DNA from: Iningainema tapete BLCC-T55
GTDB lineage: Bacteria > Cyanobacteriota > Cyanobacteriia > Cyanobacteriales > Nostocaceae
Reading direction: 5' to 3'
Length of the DNA: 64,000 bases
Assembly: GCF_014698965.1 (NCBI RefSeq)
Contig: NZ_JACXAE010000105.1
Location: forward strand, 1-64,000
Part shown: positions 46,203 to 54,619 of the stretch, piece by piece
Numbering within the stretch: the stretch's first letter is position 1
Layout of the letters: every line of letters begins with the position of its first letter
Notes under the pieces: generated by a model
Seen by the model: the letters and a program-made list of their open reading frames with translations, nothing else
Told to the model about the DNA's origin: nothing
The model's database searches: none
Position numbers and translations under genes: made by a program

Positions 46203-47357
46203 ATGAACAATCTGCAATTGCGCAATAATGTTTTAGCCGCTTTCGGTGCTAGCGACTCTGAAATGATAGAATTGCTTGCCTATAACCAAAATGTATTTGA
46301 ATTATCTCAATGCCAAATTCCGCAAATCCCTCCCGAACCCGAAGCTCATGTCGCTGCTTGGGAAGAATATGAACAAGTTGCACAGACGGTAGGAGCTTAT
46401 ACTGTCCTGAAACAGCGTTTAGTGCAGTTTCAGTTTCCCATACTTGCTGGTATCAGTGAAACAGAGGAATATCGCGCTGCTACTCGCTCTGGCACACCTG
46501 CCAATGGTATGGCACGCGCCACAGGGCTAATTTTGAGTGAACCGGAAAAACTACAAATTCAGTTACATCAAACTCTTGCTGGTGCTATTCCGGTAATCAA
46601 AGCAGGCAACCGCTGTGATTTTGTCACTTTAGTACAAGCACTGACTCAACGCAATGAACCATCACCAGTTCCTGATTCAATGGGAGCATGTATCGTTAGT
46701 GGCTATAACAATTGGGATCGTGTCAACCAGTATCGACAGGAGTGGGAAGCAAGGGAAACAGGAGTTGACTGGGCGAGTGAATTTAAACGCTTGATTCCGC
46801 GTAAAGAATTGTATCAAGATCGGTTTATTATTCTTAGCTCTGGTCCCTATAGTAATGTAGCAGCAAGTGAACTGGAATTGACTGAGTCACAATGGCGGCA
46901 ACTTTCAACACAAATTAGGCTAGAACATGAATGTACGCATTACTTTACGCGCCGCTTTCTGGGCGTAATGCGTAATAATTTGATTGATGAATTAATAGCT
47001 GACTACAGAGGTATAGTAGCTGCTTTGGGGTACTACAGAGCAGACTGGTTTTTACATTTTATCGGTTTAGAGTCTACCATCTATCGCGAGGGCGGCAGGT
47101 TACAAAATTATCGGGGCGAACCACCTCTATCTGACGGTGCGTTTAAGATTCTCCAAGCACTAGTCAAGAGCGCAGCAGAAAATCTTGAGTGTTTCGATCA
47201 ACAATTTATTGGGCAGCACAGAAACTTAGCTGAGCAAGTTTCAATACTGATGGCTTTGACAACGCTAACACTTGAGGAATTAGCTTGTGAATCAGGCAAG
47301 TCAATACTGGAGGCAGCCTACCGTCATCAACACCAACTGCACGCTGATCAAAGTTAA
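46203..47357 (+). CDS. Putative zinc metallopeptidase (HECTH motif), unknown family
   Basis: 384 residues from ATG 46203. The motif RLEHECTHYFTRR is an H-E-x-x-H zinc site, and IDELIADYRGI about 20 residues later could give the third ligand. No signal peptide, so cytoplasmic. The N-terminal 200 residues are of unknown type. The protein is conserved in cyanobacteria as I recall, but its substrate is not known. The preceding 53-residue ORF may be its partner. Confidence 0.6.
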   Translation: MNNLQLRNNVLAAFGASDSEMIELLAYNQNVFELSQCQIPQIPPEPEAHVAAWEEYEQVAQTVGAYTVLKQRLVQFQFPILAGISETEEYRAATRSGTPANGMARATGLILSEPEKLQIQLHQTLAGAIPVIKAGNRCDFVTLVQALTQRNEPSPVPDSMGACIVSGYNNWDRVNQYRQEWEARETGVDWASEFKRLIPRKELYQDRFIILSSGPYSNVAASELELTESQWRQLSTQIRLEHECTHYFTRRFLGVMRNNLIDELIADYRGIVAALGYYRADWFLHFIGLESTIYREGGRLQNYRGEPPLSDGAFKILQALVKSAAENLECFDQQFIGQHRNLAEQVSILMALTTLTLEELACESGKSILEAAYRHQHQLHADQS

Positions 47358-47378
47358 CGGCAACCAGACTTTAAAGAT

Positions 47379-47957
47379 TTAAACTACTTCAAACTTCACT
47401 TTGTTATATAAATCCTGTAACGAAATCTCAAAAGGAACTGAAGTTAGGGTAATTGCCTGGTCTTCCTCATCATACTCATATAGTGACCATTGCTTCTTAC
47501 CTTTTTTAGAATACTGCTCGACACGAATTCTAGTTTGGTCGATGAGTAAATATTCTTGAAAAGTGTCAATTGTTCGGTAAGCTTCAAATTTGTCTTCTCG
47601 ATCATATCCTTGAGTAGATTTCGACAAAACTTCTACAATTACTTGAGGATTTACTATTATATCTGTACGATTATTGAGATATTCTGCTTCACCAGCTACA
47701 ACCATCACATCTGGATAGGTGTAGATGCGCTTTTTAGGCATCCACAGGCGAACATCCGTCATGAAAACTTCATAATCTTGCTGTCTAAAGGTAGAGTTTA
47801 GTCCAGTACTTAGATTAAGTGCTATTTTATTATGATTTGTTGTACCACCTGCCATAGGAATGATTTGCCCGTCGATGTATTCACTTTTGTAGTCAGCAGT
47901 TTCCTCTAGTTCTAGGTATTCCTCTGGGGTGTAGTATCGCTGTTGTGTTGTTACCAT
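47379..47957 (-). CDS. Uma2-family (DUF820) PD-(D/E)XK protein
   Basis: 192 residues. The family start YTPEEYLELEETADYKSEYI is followed by VYPDVMVVAGEAEY-like TYPDVMVVAGEA, PQVIVEVLSKST and FEAYRTIDTFQEYLLID. The P-D and E-x-L of the nuclease fold are in place. Cyanobacteria carry many copies and their role is not established. Confidence 0.88.
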   Translation of the reverse strand: MVTTQQRYYTPEEYLELEETADYKSEYIDGQIIPMAGGTTNHNKIALNLSTGLNSTFRQQDYEVFMTDVRLWMPKKRIYTYPDVMVVAGEAEYLNNRTDIIVNPQVIVEVLSKSTQGYDREDKFEAYRTIDTFQEYLLIDQTRIRVEQYSKKGKKQWSLYEYDEEDQAITLTSVPFEISLQDLYNKVKFEVV

Positions 47958-48000
47958 TGTTTTTTTAAGAAATAGTTAATAATTATCTTTTTCTGACTCT

Positions 48001-48033
48001 AGATCCCCGACTTCTTAAAGAAGTCGGGGATCT
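48001..48033. repeat. AGATCCCCGACTTCTT palindrome, family Q
   Basis: AGATCCCCGACTTCTT and AAGAAGTCGGGGATCT, nearly the same as at 22268-22302. Between the Uma2 and aldo/keto reductase genes. Confidence 0.8.
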
Positions 48034-48058
48034 AATTTACTCATCTGATAAAATTGTA

Positions 48059-49195
48059 CTACTTCCATAATCTTCTACCTTCTTTCCCATTCAATCTTTC
48101 ATGAGTATCTTGCAACAAAGCTGGAATCTCCAACTTTTCTGGACATCTGGGAAGGCAATCGCCGCATACTGTACAGCGGTTAGCTTTCATTCCTGGAAAC
48201 CAGTGACCGGCGTTTTCAAACATTCGGTAGCGATATTGACCAAAGTCTGTCATGTCATATGCTACTGCTAAATTCCGTAGCCGCAGCACTTCAGGAATGT
48301 TAATGTTTTCTGGGCAGGGTAAACAAGCGTAACACTGGCTGCATTTGTCTGTAGCCAGTACAGATGCTTGGTGATTTTCTAAACGTTGTAAGACAGTAAT
48401 TTCACCTTGAGTAAGTTCTCCGTCGCAGTCAGCCACTTGCTTGTATTGTGCTAATTCTTCTGGCGAAGCTGGTCCCACACTTAGGGTTGTGATTCGGGTG
48501 TCGCTTAGTAAAAATCGATAGTTTAATTCTAAAGGAGAATACGGTTGACATAAGTCGATTAGCTGCTGTGGAGGTGTGTAGAGGCGTCCGCCTTTGTCGG
48601 CTGGTGAAATGATAAAAACACCCATGTCTTTTTCTGCTGCCAGCTGCACCGCTGCTGCATGGCGTTGGAAAAAATAGTAATAATGCAGATTGACAAATTC
48701 AAATAAACCTGTATTAATCGCCGCTAAAATTACTTCTAGTGAACCGTGGGTGGAAAAACCAACGTGTCGTATCCGTCCATCAGCAACAGCTTCTGCCACT
48801 GCTTGCCAACAGCCGCCTTTGGTTTGTACCCGTTCTAAATGTTCAAGGGTGTTTAAGCCATGAATACCTAAGCAATCTAGGTAATCCAGCTTTAATCGGG
48901 TCAATGATTCGTCAATGCACCGACGCATTGTGTCAGCATCATTCTGGGGAGGGATTTTTGTGGTAATGTGCAGCAGGGAACGCGGTATGGGTAATCCAGT
49001 GGCGATCGCACAGCCAAGATACTCCTCACTTGAGCCATAACCAGAAGCCGTTTCTATGTGATTAATCCCCAGCGCTATGGCTGTTTGAATTGTCAAACAA
49101 GCATTCTCAACGCTAGCCAAGTAGCGCATCGTCCCCAAGGAAAACACCGACAAATGTAAATTCGTTTTCCCAAAGCGTCGGTACTGCATCATCAA
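48059..49195 (-). CDS. Aldo/keto reductase with C-terminal ferredoxin-like cysteines
   Basis: 378 residues. The AKR barrel shows LGTMRYLASVENACLTIQTA, HIETASGYGSSEEYLG and the catalytic-type SRLKLDYLDCLGIHGL region. The C-terminus has CSQCYACLPCPENINIPE and CTVCGDCLPRCPEKLEIP, two 4Fe-4S-type clusters. Such fused AKR-ferredoxin proteins are common in cyanobacteria; the substrate is unknown. They would pass electrons from NADPH or ferredoxin. Confidence 0.88.
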   Translation of the reverse strand: MMMQYRRFGKTNLHLSVFSLGTMRYLASVENACLTIQTAIALGINHIETASGYGSSEEYLGCAIATGLPIPRSLLHITTKIPPQNDADTMRRCIDESLTRLKLDYLDCLGIHGLNTLEHLERVQTKGGCWQAVAEAVADGRIRHVGFSTHGSLEVILAAINTGLFEFVNLHYYYFFQRHAAAVQLAAEKDMGVFIISPADKGGRLYTPPQQLIDLCQPYSPLELNYRFLLSDTRITTLSVGPASPEELAQYKQVADCDGELTQGEITVLQRLENHQASVLATDKCSQCYACLPCPENINIPEVLRLRNLAVAYDMTDFGQYRYRMFENAGHWFPGMKANRCTVCGDCLPRCPEKLEIPALLQDTHERLNGKEGRRLWK

Positions 49196-49220
49196 TCCAG
49201 TGAGTGAATTTTGAGTAAAG

Positions 49221-49320
49221 GAGTCAGGAGTCAGGAGCCAGCGCCGTAGGCAGGTTTCCCGACTTGTTCGCGCCGCGTCTTTGCTACTGAGAGGCGAATG
49301 GCGTTCACCGAGTCAGGAGA
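49221..49320. repeat. Repeat-rich spacer
   Basis: GGAGTCAGGAGTCAGGAGCC is a tandem copy of AGTCAGG, reused at 49310. The middle has CCGTAGGCAGGTTTCCCGAC, a diverged relative of the 56 bp repeat at 11246 and of 45690-45730. Confidence 0.5.
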
Positions 49321-49416
49321 AACTCAATTAATCGCCTCTGTACAGGATTCTTTCCGATTGTCGGTGATCGCTGAATTCTTTAATTCATCACTCATAATTC
49401 ATAACTCATAACTTTT

Positions 49417-49917
49417 CTAAGAGGTTTCGCTATTGCCAAAGCGCTTAATTAAATCTTCTGGGCGTAAATTCGAGAGAAATTCCCGGAAGGCTTGCTGATC
49501 TGCTTCATCCGCATCGCGATCAACTGGGATAGAAGCATCGGCAATTACTTCTTCCATTACCCAAATCGGCGTGTTGGTGCGCAAAGCAATCGCGATCGCA
49601 TCGCTTGGGCGGGCATCAATTTCTTTTTTAACTTCGCCTTGTTGAAGTATCAAAGCGGCATAAAATGTGTCTTTTTGTAGCGAATGAATAATCACCCGCT
49701 CTAGAGTCATATTCCATGTTTCGAGAATATTCACAACTAGGTCATGTGTCAACGGTCTGGGCGGCTTTTGATTCTCCAGCGCTCCCATAATTGCCCTTGC
49801 TTGTTCTTGACCAATATAAATGGGCAATGCACGGCGGTCTGAAGCATCTTTTAAAAGTACAATTGGACTACGGGTTATGGCATCTAATGCTATGCCAGCG
49901 ACTTTCATTTCAATCAT
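49417..49917 (-). CDS. Bifunctional nuclease family protein (DUF151)
   Basis: 166 residues. The family signatures are PIVLLKDASDRRALPIYIGQ, RPLTHDLVVNILE and EIDARPSDAIAIALRTNTPI. Plant and bacterial members have RNase and DNase activity in stress. An acidic stretch (DRDADEADQQAF) ends the domain. Single gene. Confidence 0.92.
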   Translation of the reverse strand: MIEMKVAGIALDAITRSPIVLLKDASDRRALPIYIGQEQARAIMGALENQKPPRPLTHDLVVNILETWNMTLERVIIHSLQKDTFYAALILQQGEVKKEIDARPSDAIAIALRTNTPIWVMEEVIADASIPVDRDADEADQQAFREFLSNLRPEDLIKRFGNSETS

Positions 49918-50256
49918 TGGCTAAGCCTCTACAATCCTTTGAGAGCGAGTAGGAGTATGTAACGAATCGTACACTTGACTTTGACAGGTTAGGAAAAGGT
50001 TAAACATAAGTTTTGATTCTATCTAATTGCTTCTATTAAACTCCCAAATGAATGTGAAAACCACAGTAACTCTAACTGGTCTATTTCAAAAATAATCTAC
50101 TTTTTCAAGTATGCCTTGTGGTAGAAGTAATTTTGTTGAATTTTTTTTAGGATTTTTGTCAGAAATTATACTTAAATTATAAACAATTTGGTGATAATTA
50201 CTAGTTAATTTTCATTGAAATTAGGCAATAAATAGAAATAGTTAGGTGAAAAAGTC
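49918..50256. other. Divergent spacer between bifunctional nuclease and ribE
   Basis: 339 bp of A/T-rich DNA with no gene and no recognised riboswitch (no FMN-element core). It must hold promoters for both genes. Confidence 0.5.
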
Positions 50257-50925
50257 GTGTTTACAGGATTAATTCAAGCATTAGGAACAATTAGACCTCT
50301 AGGAGAAAATTATTGGCAAATTACGTGCATCAGCAAGTCATCTAGTATAATTATGCAAGACATTTCTATTGGGGACAGTGTTGCCGTAGATGGCATCTGT
50401 CTGACGGTAGAATCTGTTTTAAAAGATGGATTCATTGCCACTGCTTCACCTGAAACCTTACAACGGACAACTTTGGGAGTTGAGCAGACAGGACAAAAAT
50501 ATGTTAACTTAGAAGCCTCGCTGCGTGTGGGTAGCAAAGTGGGAGGACACTTTGTTATGGGACATGTGGACGGTGTTGGTCGAATCAATCAGGTAGAGCA
50601 AACGTCAACTTCATGGGAAATGTCGTTTACAGCACCATTCGCGATCGCTCGCTACATTGTCCCCAAAGGTAGCATAGCTGTAAATGGCATCAGCCTCACA
50701 GTAGCCGAATATCAGCCAGAAACAATGCAATTCAAAGTAGCAGTAATTCCCCTCACCTATGCCGAAACAAATCTGAGCTATTTAAATCCAGGCGATTGGG
50801 TGAATTTAGAAGGCGATATTCTCGGCAAGTACGTAGAAAAACTCCTTTACTCACAGCAAAGCGATCTAATTGCACCAGTAGATACAATAACACCCGCCTT
50901 CTTAACCGAAAACGGGTATTTGTAA
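50257..50925 (+). CDS. ribE: Riboflavin synthase, alpha chain
   Basis: 222 residues from a GTG start (50257; VFTGLIQALGTI is the invariant family N-terminus). Two lumazine-binding repeats: GDSVAVDGICLTVESV and GSIAVNGISLTVAEY. It makes riboflavin from two molecules of lumazine. No other rib gene is nearby. Confidence 0.94.
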   Translation: MFTGLIQALGTIRPLGENYWQITCISKSSSIIMQDISIGDSVAVDGICLTVESVLKDGFIATASPETLQRTTLGVEQTGQKYVNLEASLRVGSKVGGHFVMGHVDGVGRINQVEQTSTSWEMSFTAPFAIARYIVPKGSIAVNGISLTVAEYQPETMQFKVAVIPLTYAETNLSYLNPGDWVNLEGDILGKYVEKLLYSQQSDLIAPVDTITPAFLTENGYL

Positions 50926-50934
50926 CGAACACAG

Positions 50935-50967
50935 AGAAACTCGGTTTCTTAAAGAAACAGGGTTTCT
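50935..50967. repeat. Hairpin after ribE
   Basis: GAAACTCGGTTTCTTAAAGA forms a stem with AGAAACAGGGTTTC, with imperfect pairing. The TTTCTTAAAGAAA core recalls family Q. It may serve as the ribE terminator. Confidence 0.5.
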
Positions 50968-51019
50968 CATGGCTAATGGCTAGATGTTCAACAATTAGCT
51001 ATTATCCACCTCTCAAAAT

Positions 51020-52810
51020 TTAGCTACCAGGTTGGGGGGTGGTTTGGGCAGTTTGCAAAGTTTGAACTAACTGGCTTAGAGCCGATTCTAGTTGAATTCC
51101 CGGATCAATCGCCACCCAACCTTCAGGTGTAAGAGTTCGTACCTCAAAATGGAGGTGAGGTCCAGTAGAACTACCCGTATTACCAACTCGCCCAATTACA
51201 GTTCCTTGTTCTACCCATTGCCCTGGTTGAACAAAAATCTCTGACATATGCCCATAGAGAGTTTGTTGAGCGCTAGTATGGTTAAGTACAACGGTTAAAC
51301 CGTAGCCACCTACATTATCAGCAATCTCTACTTGCCCAGAGTAAGCAGCTAAAATGGGAGTCCCTATTGCCGCACCAATATCTGTACCAGAGTGGAAACT
51401 GCGATCACCTGTAATCGGATGATTCCGCCAACCAAACAAAGAAGTAATCGGTGAAGGTACAGTTAGGGGGTAAACCAATCCGCCTGTACCACTATAAGCG
51501 TACCTACCATTCCATGTAACTTGTGGCAAAGTTGATGCTAGAGGAATGTTATAAGCTACTGTACCAGGACGGGGCGCACTGTTGTCCGCTGTCATTGGTT
51601 CTGGCAAATCTCCTCCAGATGGGGCGATTGGATGTGAACTAACTGTGGTCGTTGGGCTAAAATTGTTGGGGATAAATCTGTTAGGACGGAATGCACTTTT
51701 CGGTTCCCCATTATTTGCAATCCGATTTTGACGACGCACGTAAGTATTTGTTTCTGGAGTTTGAGCAACTACTTGACGACGGGGACGCACGTAAGTGTTT
51801 ATTTCGCTTTCCTCCGCTACTTGACGACGGGGACGCACGTAAGTATTTGTTTCTGGAGTTTGAGCAACTACTTGACGACGGGGACGCACGTAAGTGTTTG
51901 TTTCTTTCTCGTCGTTGTTTACCTGTGGACGAACATCAGTGTTGTCACCACTACTAACAATACGGCGTGTGGGAGAAACATTTGTTAGTTGAGCATTTTG
52001 ACTTCTTCTGAGCCAACTAGGTACTTGCTTTGGAGTTTGTTCGTTGTCAGAATTAGTTTGAGTTTGATTTCGCGCAGAAACCAGAGGTGTTTTGGCGCAA
52101 AGACGACTTGATATACCAGGTCCAATCAAAGCTCGACAACCAGTAGAGCGTTCTGTGACTACAATAGAATTGGGTGCTTCGTACTTTTGAGTAGAAGCAG
52201 TGTTGTAATCTGTGGGGTCAATGTAGGCGTTGTTGTAATCTTTTGGTTTTCTTGTGGATGCACGAACACTGTTAGATGATTGTGAGGAATTCTGATTGTC
52301 TTCTCTAACGTTTGTTCGTTGCTGCGAAAACTCTGGCTGCGGTTTTTCTTCTCTTGCAATTACCTGATTACGCTCCCGATCTGCTAATCTGGCTCTTAAC
52401 CTTCTTACTCGTGTTTCGGTCAAAGAGACTTCTATTTTACGTCTTGACCATCTGGGTACTACAGCAGTTTGAGATTCTTCATTTTTAGGTTGGGAAGGTT
52501 TAACTTGCTCTTGAGTAACGCTCAAGTCTACTCTGCGCAGTCTTTGTCTTAGTTTAGCTCGGCGTCGAGAATATTCATCTGATGAGTCAGTGTTATTGGC
52601 TTCACTAGTGTCTTTTTGTACATTGTTGACGACAGCAGGAGCGGAATTTTCCACTGTGGGAACTATGTTGTCTACTGCTGATTCAGTTTGGGCAAACACT
52701 ATACCGCTACTTAACAGACTAAAGCTGCTCAGCCAACAAAGACTTTGTGCTGGTAGCGATCGCTGCCATAAGTTAGCTCTGCTATTCTGGGCTTTATCGC
52801 GTTGCTTCAT
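51020..52810 (-). CDS. M23-family peptidoglycan endopeptidase with repetitive linker
   Basis: 596 residues. Signal-like N-terminus (LCWLSSFSLLSSGIVFAQTE). A long Arg/Gln/Ser-rich disordered region (about 40-400) ends in repeats of NTYVRPRRQ (51735-51935). The catalytic LytM/M23 domain is at about 455-575: LFGWRNHPITGDRSFHSGTD (H and D ligands) and TGPHLHFEVRT (H-x-H). It cuts or recognises peptidoglycan cross-links. The start overlaps birA by 4 bp. Confidence 0.88.
   Translation of the reverse strand: MKQRDKAQNSRANLWQRSLPAQSLCWLSSFSLLSSGIVFAQTESAVDNIVPTVENSAPAVVNNVQKDTSEANNTDSSDEYSRRRAKLRQRLRRVDLSVTQEQVKPSQPKNEESQTAVVPRWSRRKIEVSLTETRVRRLRARLADRERNQVIAREEKPQPEFSQQRTNVREDNQNSSQSSNSVRASTRKPKDYNNAYIDPTDYNTASTQKYEAPNSIVVTERSTGCRALIGPGISSRLCAKTPLVSARNQTQTNSDNEQTPKQVPSWLRRSQNAQLTNVSPTRRIVSSGDNTDVRPQVNNDEKETNTYVRPRRQVVAQTPETNTYVRPRRQVAEESEINTYVRPRRQVVAQTPETNTYVRRQNRIANNGEPKSAFRPNRFIPNNFSPTTTVSSHPIAPSGGDLPEPMTADNSAPRPGTVAYNIPLASTLPQVTWNGRYAYSGTGGLVYPLTVPSPITSLFGWRNHPITGDRSFHSGTDIGAAIGTPILAAYSGQVEIADNVGGYGLTVVLNHTSAQQTLYGHMSEIFVQPGQWVEQGTVIGRVGNTGSSTGPHLHFEVRTLTPEGWVAIDPGIQLESALSQLVQTLQTAQTTPQPGS
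51735..51935. repeat. In-gene tandem repeat of 51/48/51 bp
   Basis: CGCACGTAAGTGTTTGTTTC-type units start at 51735, 51786, 51834 and 51885. Each encodes NTYVRPRRQ followed by seven or eight variable residues. The units at 51735 and 51834 are nearly identical, so the array probably grew by duplication of a two-unit block. Confidence 0.8.
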
Positions 52811-53637
52811 GAGTTTTCTGGTGTTGTGTGTAGTTGTGATTTATGGGGGGTTCGATAGCCCAAACTGATTGTACCGGGCTGTAAGTAAATTTCTGGTGTA
52901 ATTACTGATTTAATTTCCGATGTTGTCCTAACACGAAGTTCACCCTTTGAAGTTACACCTACAACAGTACCCGTAAAATCACTACCGTATACTATATCAC
53001 CCATATTAGTGAGTAAATTAAGGTAGCGAGAAATTAATATATTCGCACCTTCTTGGCACAGACATTGTATACCGGATTCTATTCCTAGTAAAACTTGAGC
53101 AGCTAGCATCGACAAATCAGAAATTGGTTTTGAATGCTGTTGTTGTAAAGATTGTAAATTGATTCCGGTTTCTGGGACTGAGTTTGCCCAGTTAATGCCC
53201 ACACCAATTACTGCCTTTGTAATGATTCCGCTAGTAACTTTGGTTTCCGTCAAAATACCGCCTAACTTACGATGCTCTAAAACTAGGTCATTAGGCCATT
53301 TAATCCCCACAGGAATACCACAGTTTTGTAGTTGCTCGGCAATTCCCCAAGCACTACCCAAAGTCAACTGGTAGCTATTGATAGCTTCTAACTCAGGTGC
53401 AACTGCCACCGAAAGATATAATCCTCCTGGGCTGGAAATCCATTGCCGTCCCCATTGCCCACGCCCTGCTGTTTGTTGCTGAGCAATTACTACACATCCT
53501 GGTTTTGCCCCAGTGTTTAGTAAGTCCCAGAGAATTTGGTTGGTTGAAGTGACTGTTTTATGCAGATGTAGCTGAAATTGTAAATAAGTATTATTACGTT
53601 GTAATGCTGTTTCTAGTTTTTGTTGATTCAATTCCAC
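52807..53637 (-). CDS. birA: Biotin-[acetyl-CoA carboxylase] ligase
   Basis: 276 residues, ligase domain only with no N-terminal helix-turn-helix. Biotinyl-AMP site: QQTAGRGQWGRQWISSPGGL. Also GIKWPNDLVLEHRKLGGILT and GVGINWANS. It attaches biotin to AccB. It does not act as a repressor, lacking the DNA-binding domain. The two-gene arrangement with M23 is by overlap, not pathway. Confidence 0.9.
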   Translation of the reverse strand: MELNQQKLETALQRNNTYLQFQLHLHKTVTSTNQILWDLLNTGAKPGCVVIAQQQTAGRGQWGRQWISSPGGLYLSVAVAPELEAINSYQLTLGSAWGIAEQLQNCGIPVGIKWPNDLVLEHRKLGGILTETKVTSGIITKAVIGVGINWANSVPETGINLQSLQQQHSKPISDLSMLAAQVLLGIESGIQCLCQEGANILISRYLNLLTNMGDIVYGSDFTGTVVGVTSKGELRVRTTSEIKSVITPEIYLQPGTISLGYRTPHKSQLHTTPENS

Positions 53638-53715
53638 AGTAGTTGTACCAAATAAACCTTGTTTGGGTTAGGATTAATTGGCTGCAATTTATTTTGTTTC
53701 TAGGTTTGGTTGACG

Positions 53716-54516
53716 ATGCACACTTGGCACTGGCAAACTTGGGAAGAACTTCCCTACCTCACTTGTAGTCTACTGGAACCTTGGAATCACGGCTTTTTTA
53801 CCCAGCAGTTTTGGCCTCGTTATCCGGTGGAATTAACTTGCGTGCTGGAACCAGAGGCTTCAGTTTATCGCTTAAAACAGGTACATGGCAATGCTGTCCT
53901 CACGGCAAAGGAAATTACTTTGAAGTTAACAGAAGGTGGGGACGACGTGGAAGGAGATGGCGATTCTACCCTGGTACTGGGTGATGGATTAATTAGCGAT
54001 GGGGCAAAGCAAGCAGTATGGGTAGCTGCTGCTGATTGTACACCTGTGCTGATTGCTGATGTCAAAACGGGTCAAGTGGGGGCAGTTCATGCCGGTTGGC
54101 GTGGTACTTCTCTCAAAATTGTGCCGCAAGCGATCGCCAAAATGCAAAAGCTTGGTAGCAAACTTGAAGATTTACTTATTGCGATGGGACCTGCGATTGC
54201 AGGAGAAGTTTATCAAGTCTCAGAGCAGGTAGCAGCGGAAGTAGGCAGCACTATTGTACCATATAATTACGATGAAAAAGTCATGGTGGAGTCAATGCTT
54301 GCTCTACCCAATTCCCCTGTACTAGAAGATCCGAATTCAGGAAGAGTAAGGTTGGATGTACGGCGGGTAAATGCTTTGCAGATGGAAAAGTTGGGTATTA
54401 GCGGAGAACAGATAGCGATCGCTCCTTACTGTACTTACCAAACTCCAGAGTATTTCTTTTCTTACCGTCGGGAGAAACAAAAGAAGGTACAATGGTCGGG
54501 AATTGTGAGTAGATAA
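53716..54516 (+). CDS. pgeF: PgeF/YfiH-family purine nucleoside phosphorylase or peptidoglycan editing factor
   Basis: 266 residues from ATG 53716. A TTG at 53710 is the alternative. The family motifs are VYRLKQVHGN, WVAAADCTPVLIAD, GQVGAVHAGWRGT and APYCTYQTPEYFFSYRR, with His and Cys for zinc. Members act as a broad nucleoside phosphorylase and, in E. coli, remove misplaced amino acids from peptidoglycan precursors. Confidence 0.9.
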   Translation: MHTWHWQTWEELPYLTCSLLEPWNHGFFTQQFWPRYPVELTCVLEPEASVYRLKQVHGNAVLTAKEITLKLTEGGDDVEGDGDSTLVLGDGLISDGAKQAVWVAAADCTPVLIADVKTGQVGAVHAGWRGTSLKIVPQAIAKMQKLGSKLEDLLIAMGPAIAGEVYQVSEQVAAEVGSTIVPYNYDEKVMVESMLALPNSPVLEDPNSGRVRLDVRRVNALQMEKLGISGEQIAIAPYCTYQTPEYFFSYRREKQKKVQWSGIVSR

Positions 54517-54523
54517 AAAATGT

Positions 54524-54608
54524 CGCTAATTGCTGATTGTTGATTGTTAATTGTTGATTGCTAATGGCTAATTGTTCATTACTATTAACCATTAACCATT
54601 AACCATTC
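54524..54608. repeat. STRR-like A/T-rich repeat
   Basis: Irregular copies of TTGATTG and ATTAACC, ending ATTAACCATTAACCATTC. Separates convergent pgeF and kinase genes. Confidence 0.7.
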
Positions 54609-54619
54609 GCTACTAGCAG

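Noticed and set aside
49918-50256. FMN riboswitch upstream of riboflavin synthase
   Set aside because: No conserved RFN core seen in the A/T-rich leader.
51735-51935. CRISPR-like array
   Set aside because: The regularly spaced units are coding, in frame on the minus strand, with near-identical spacers and a protein repeat.
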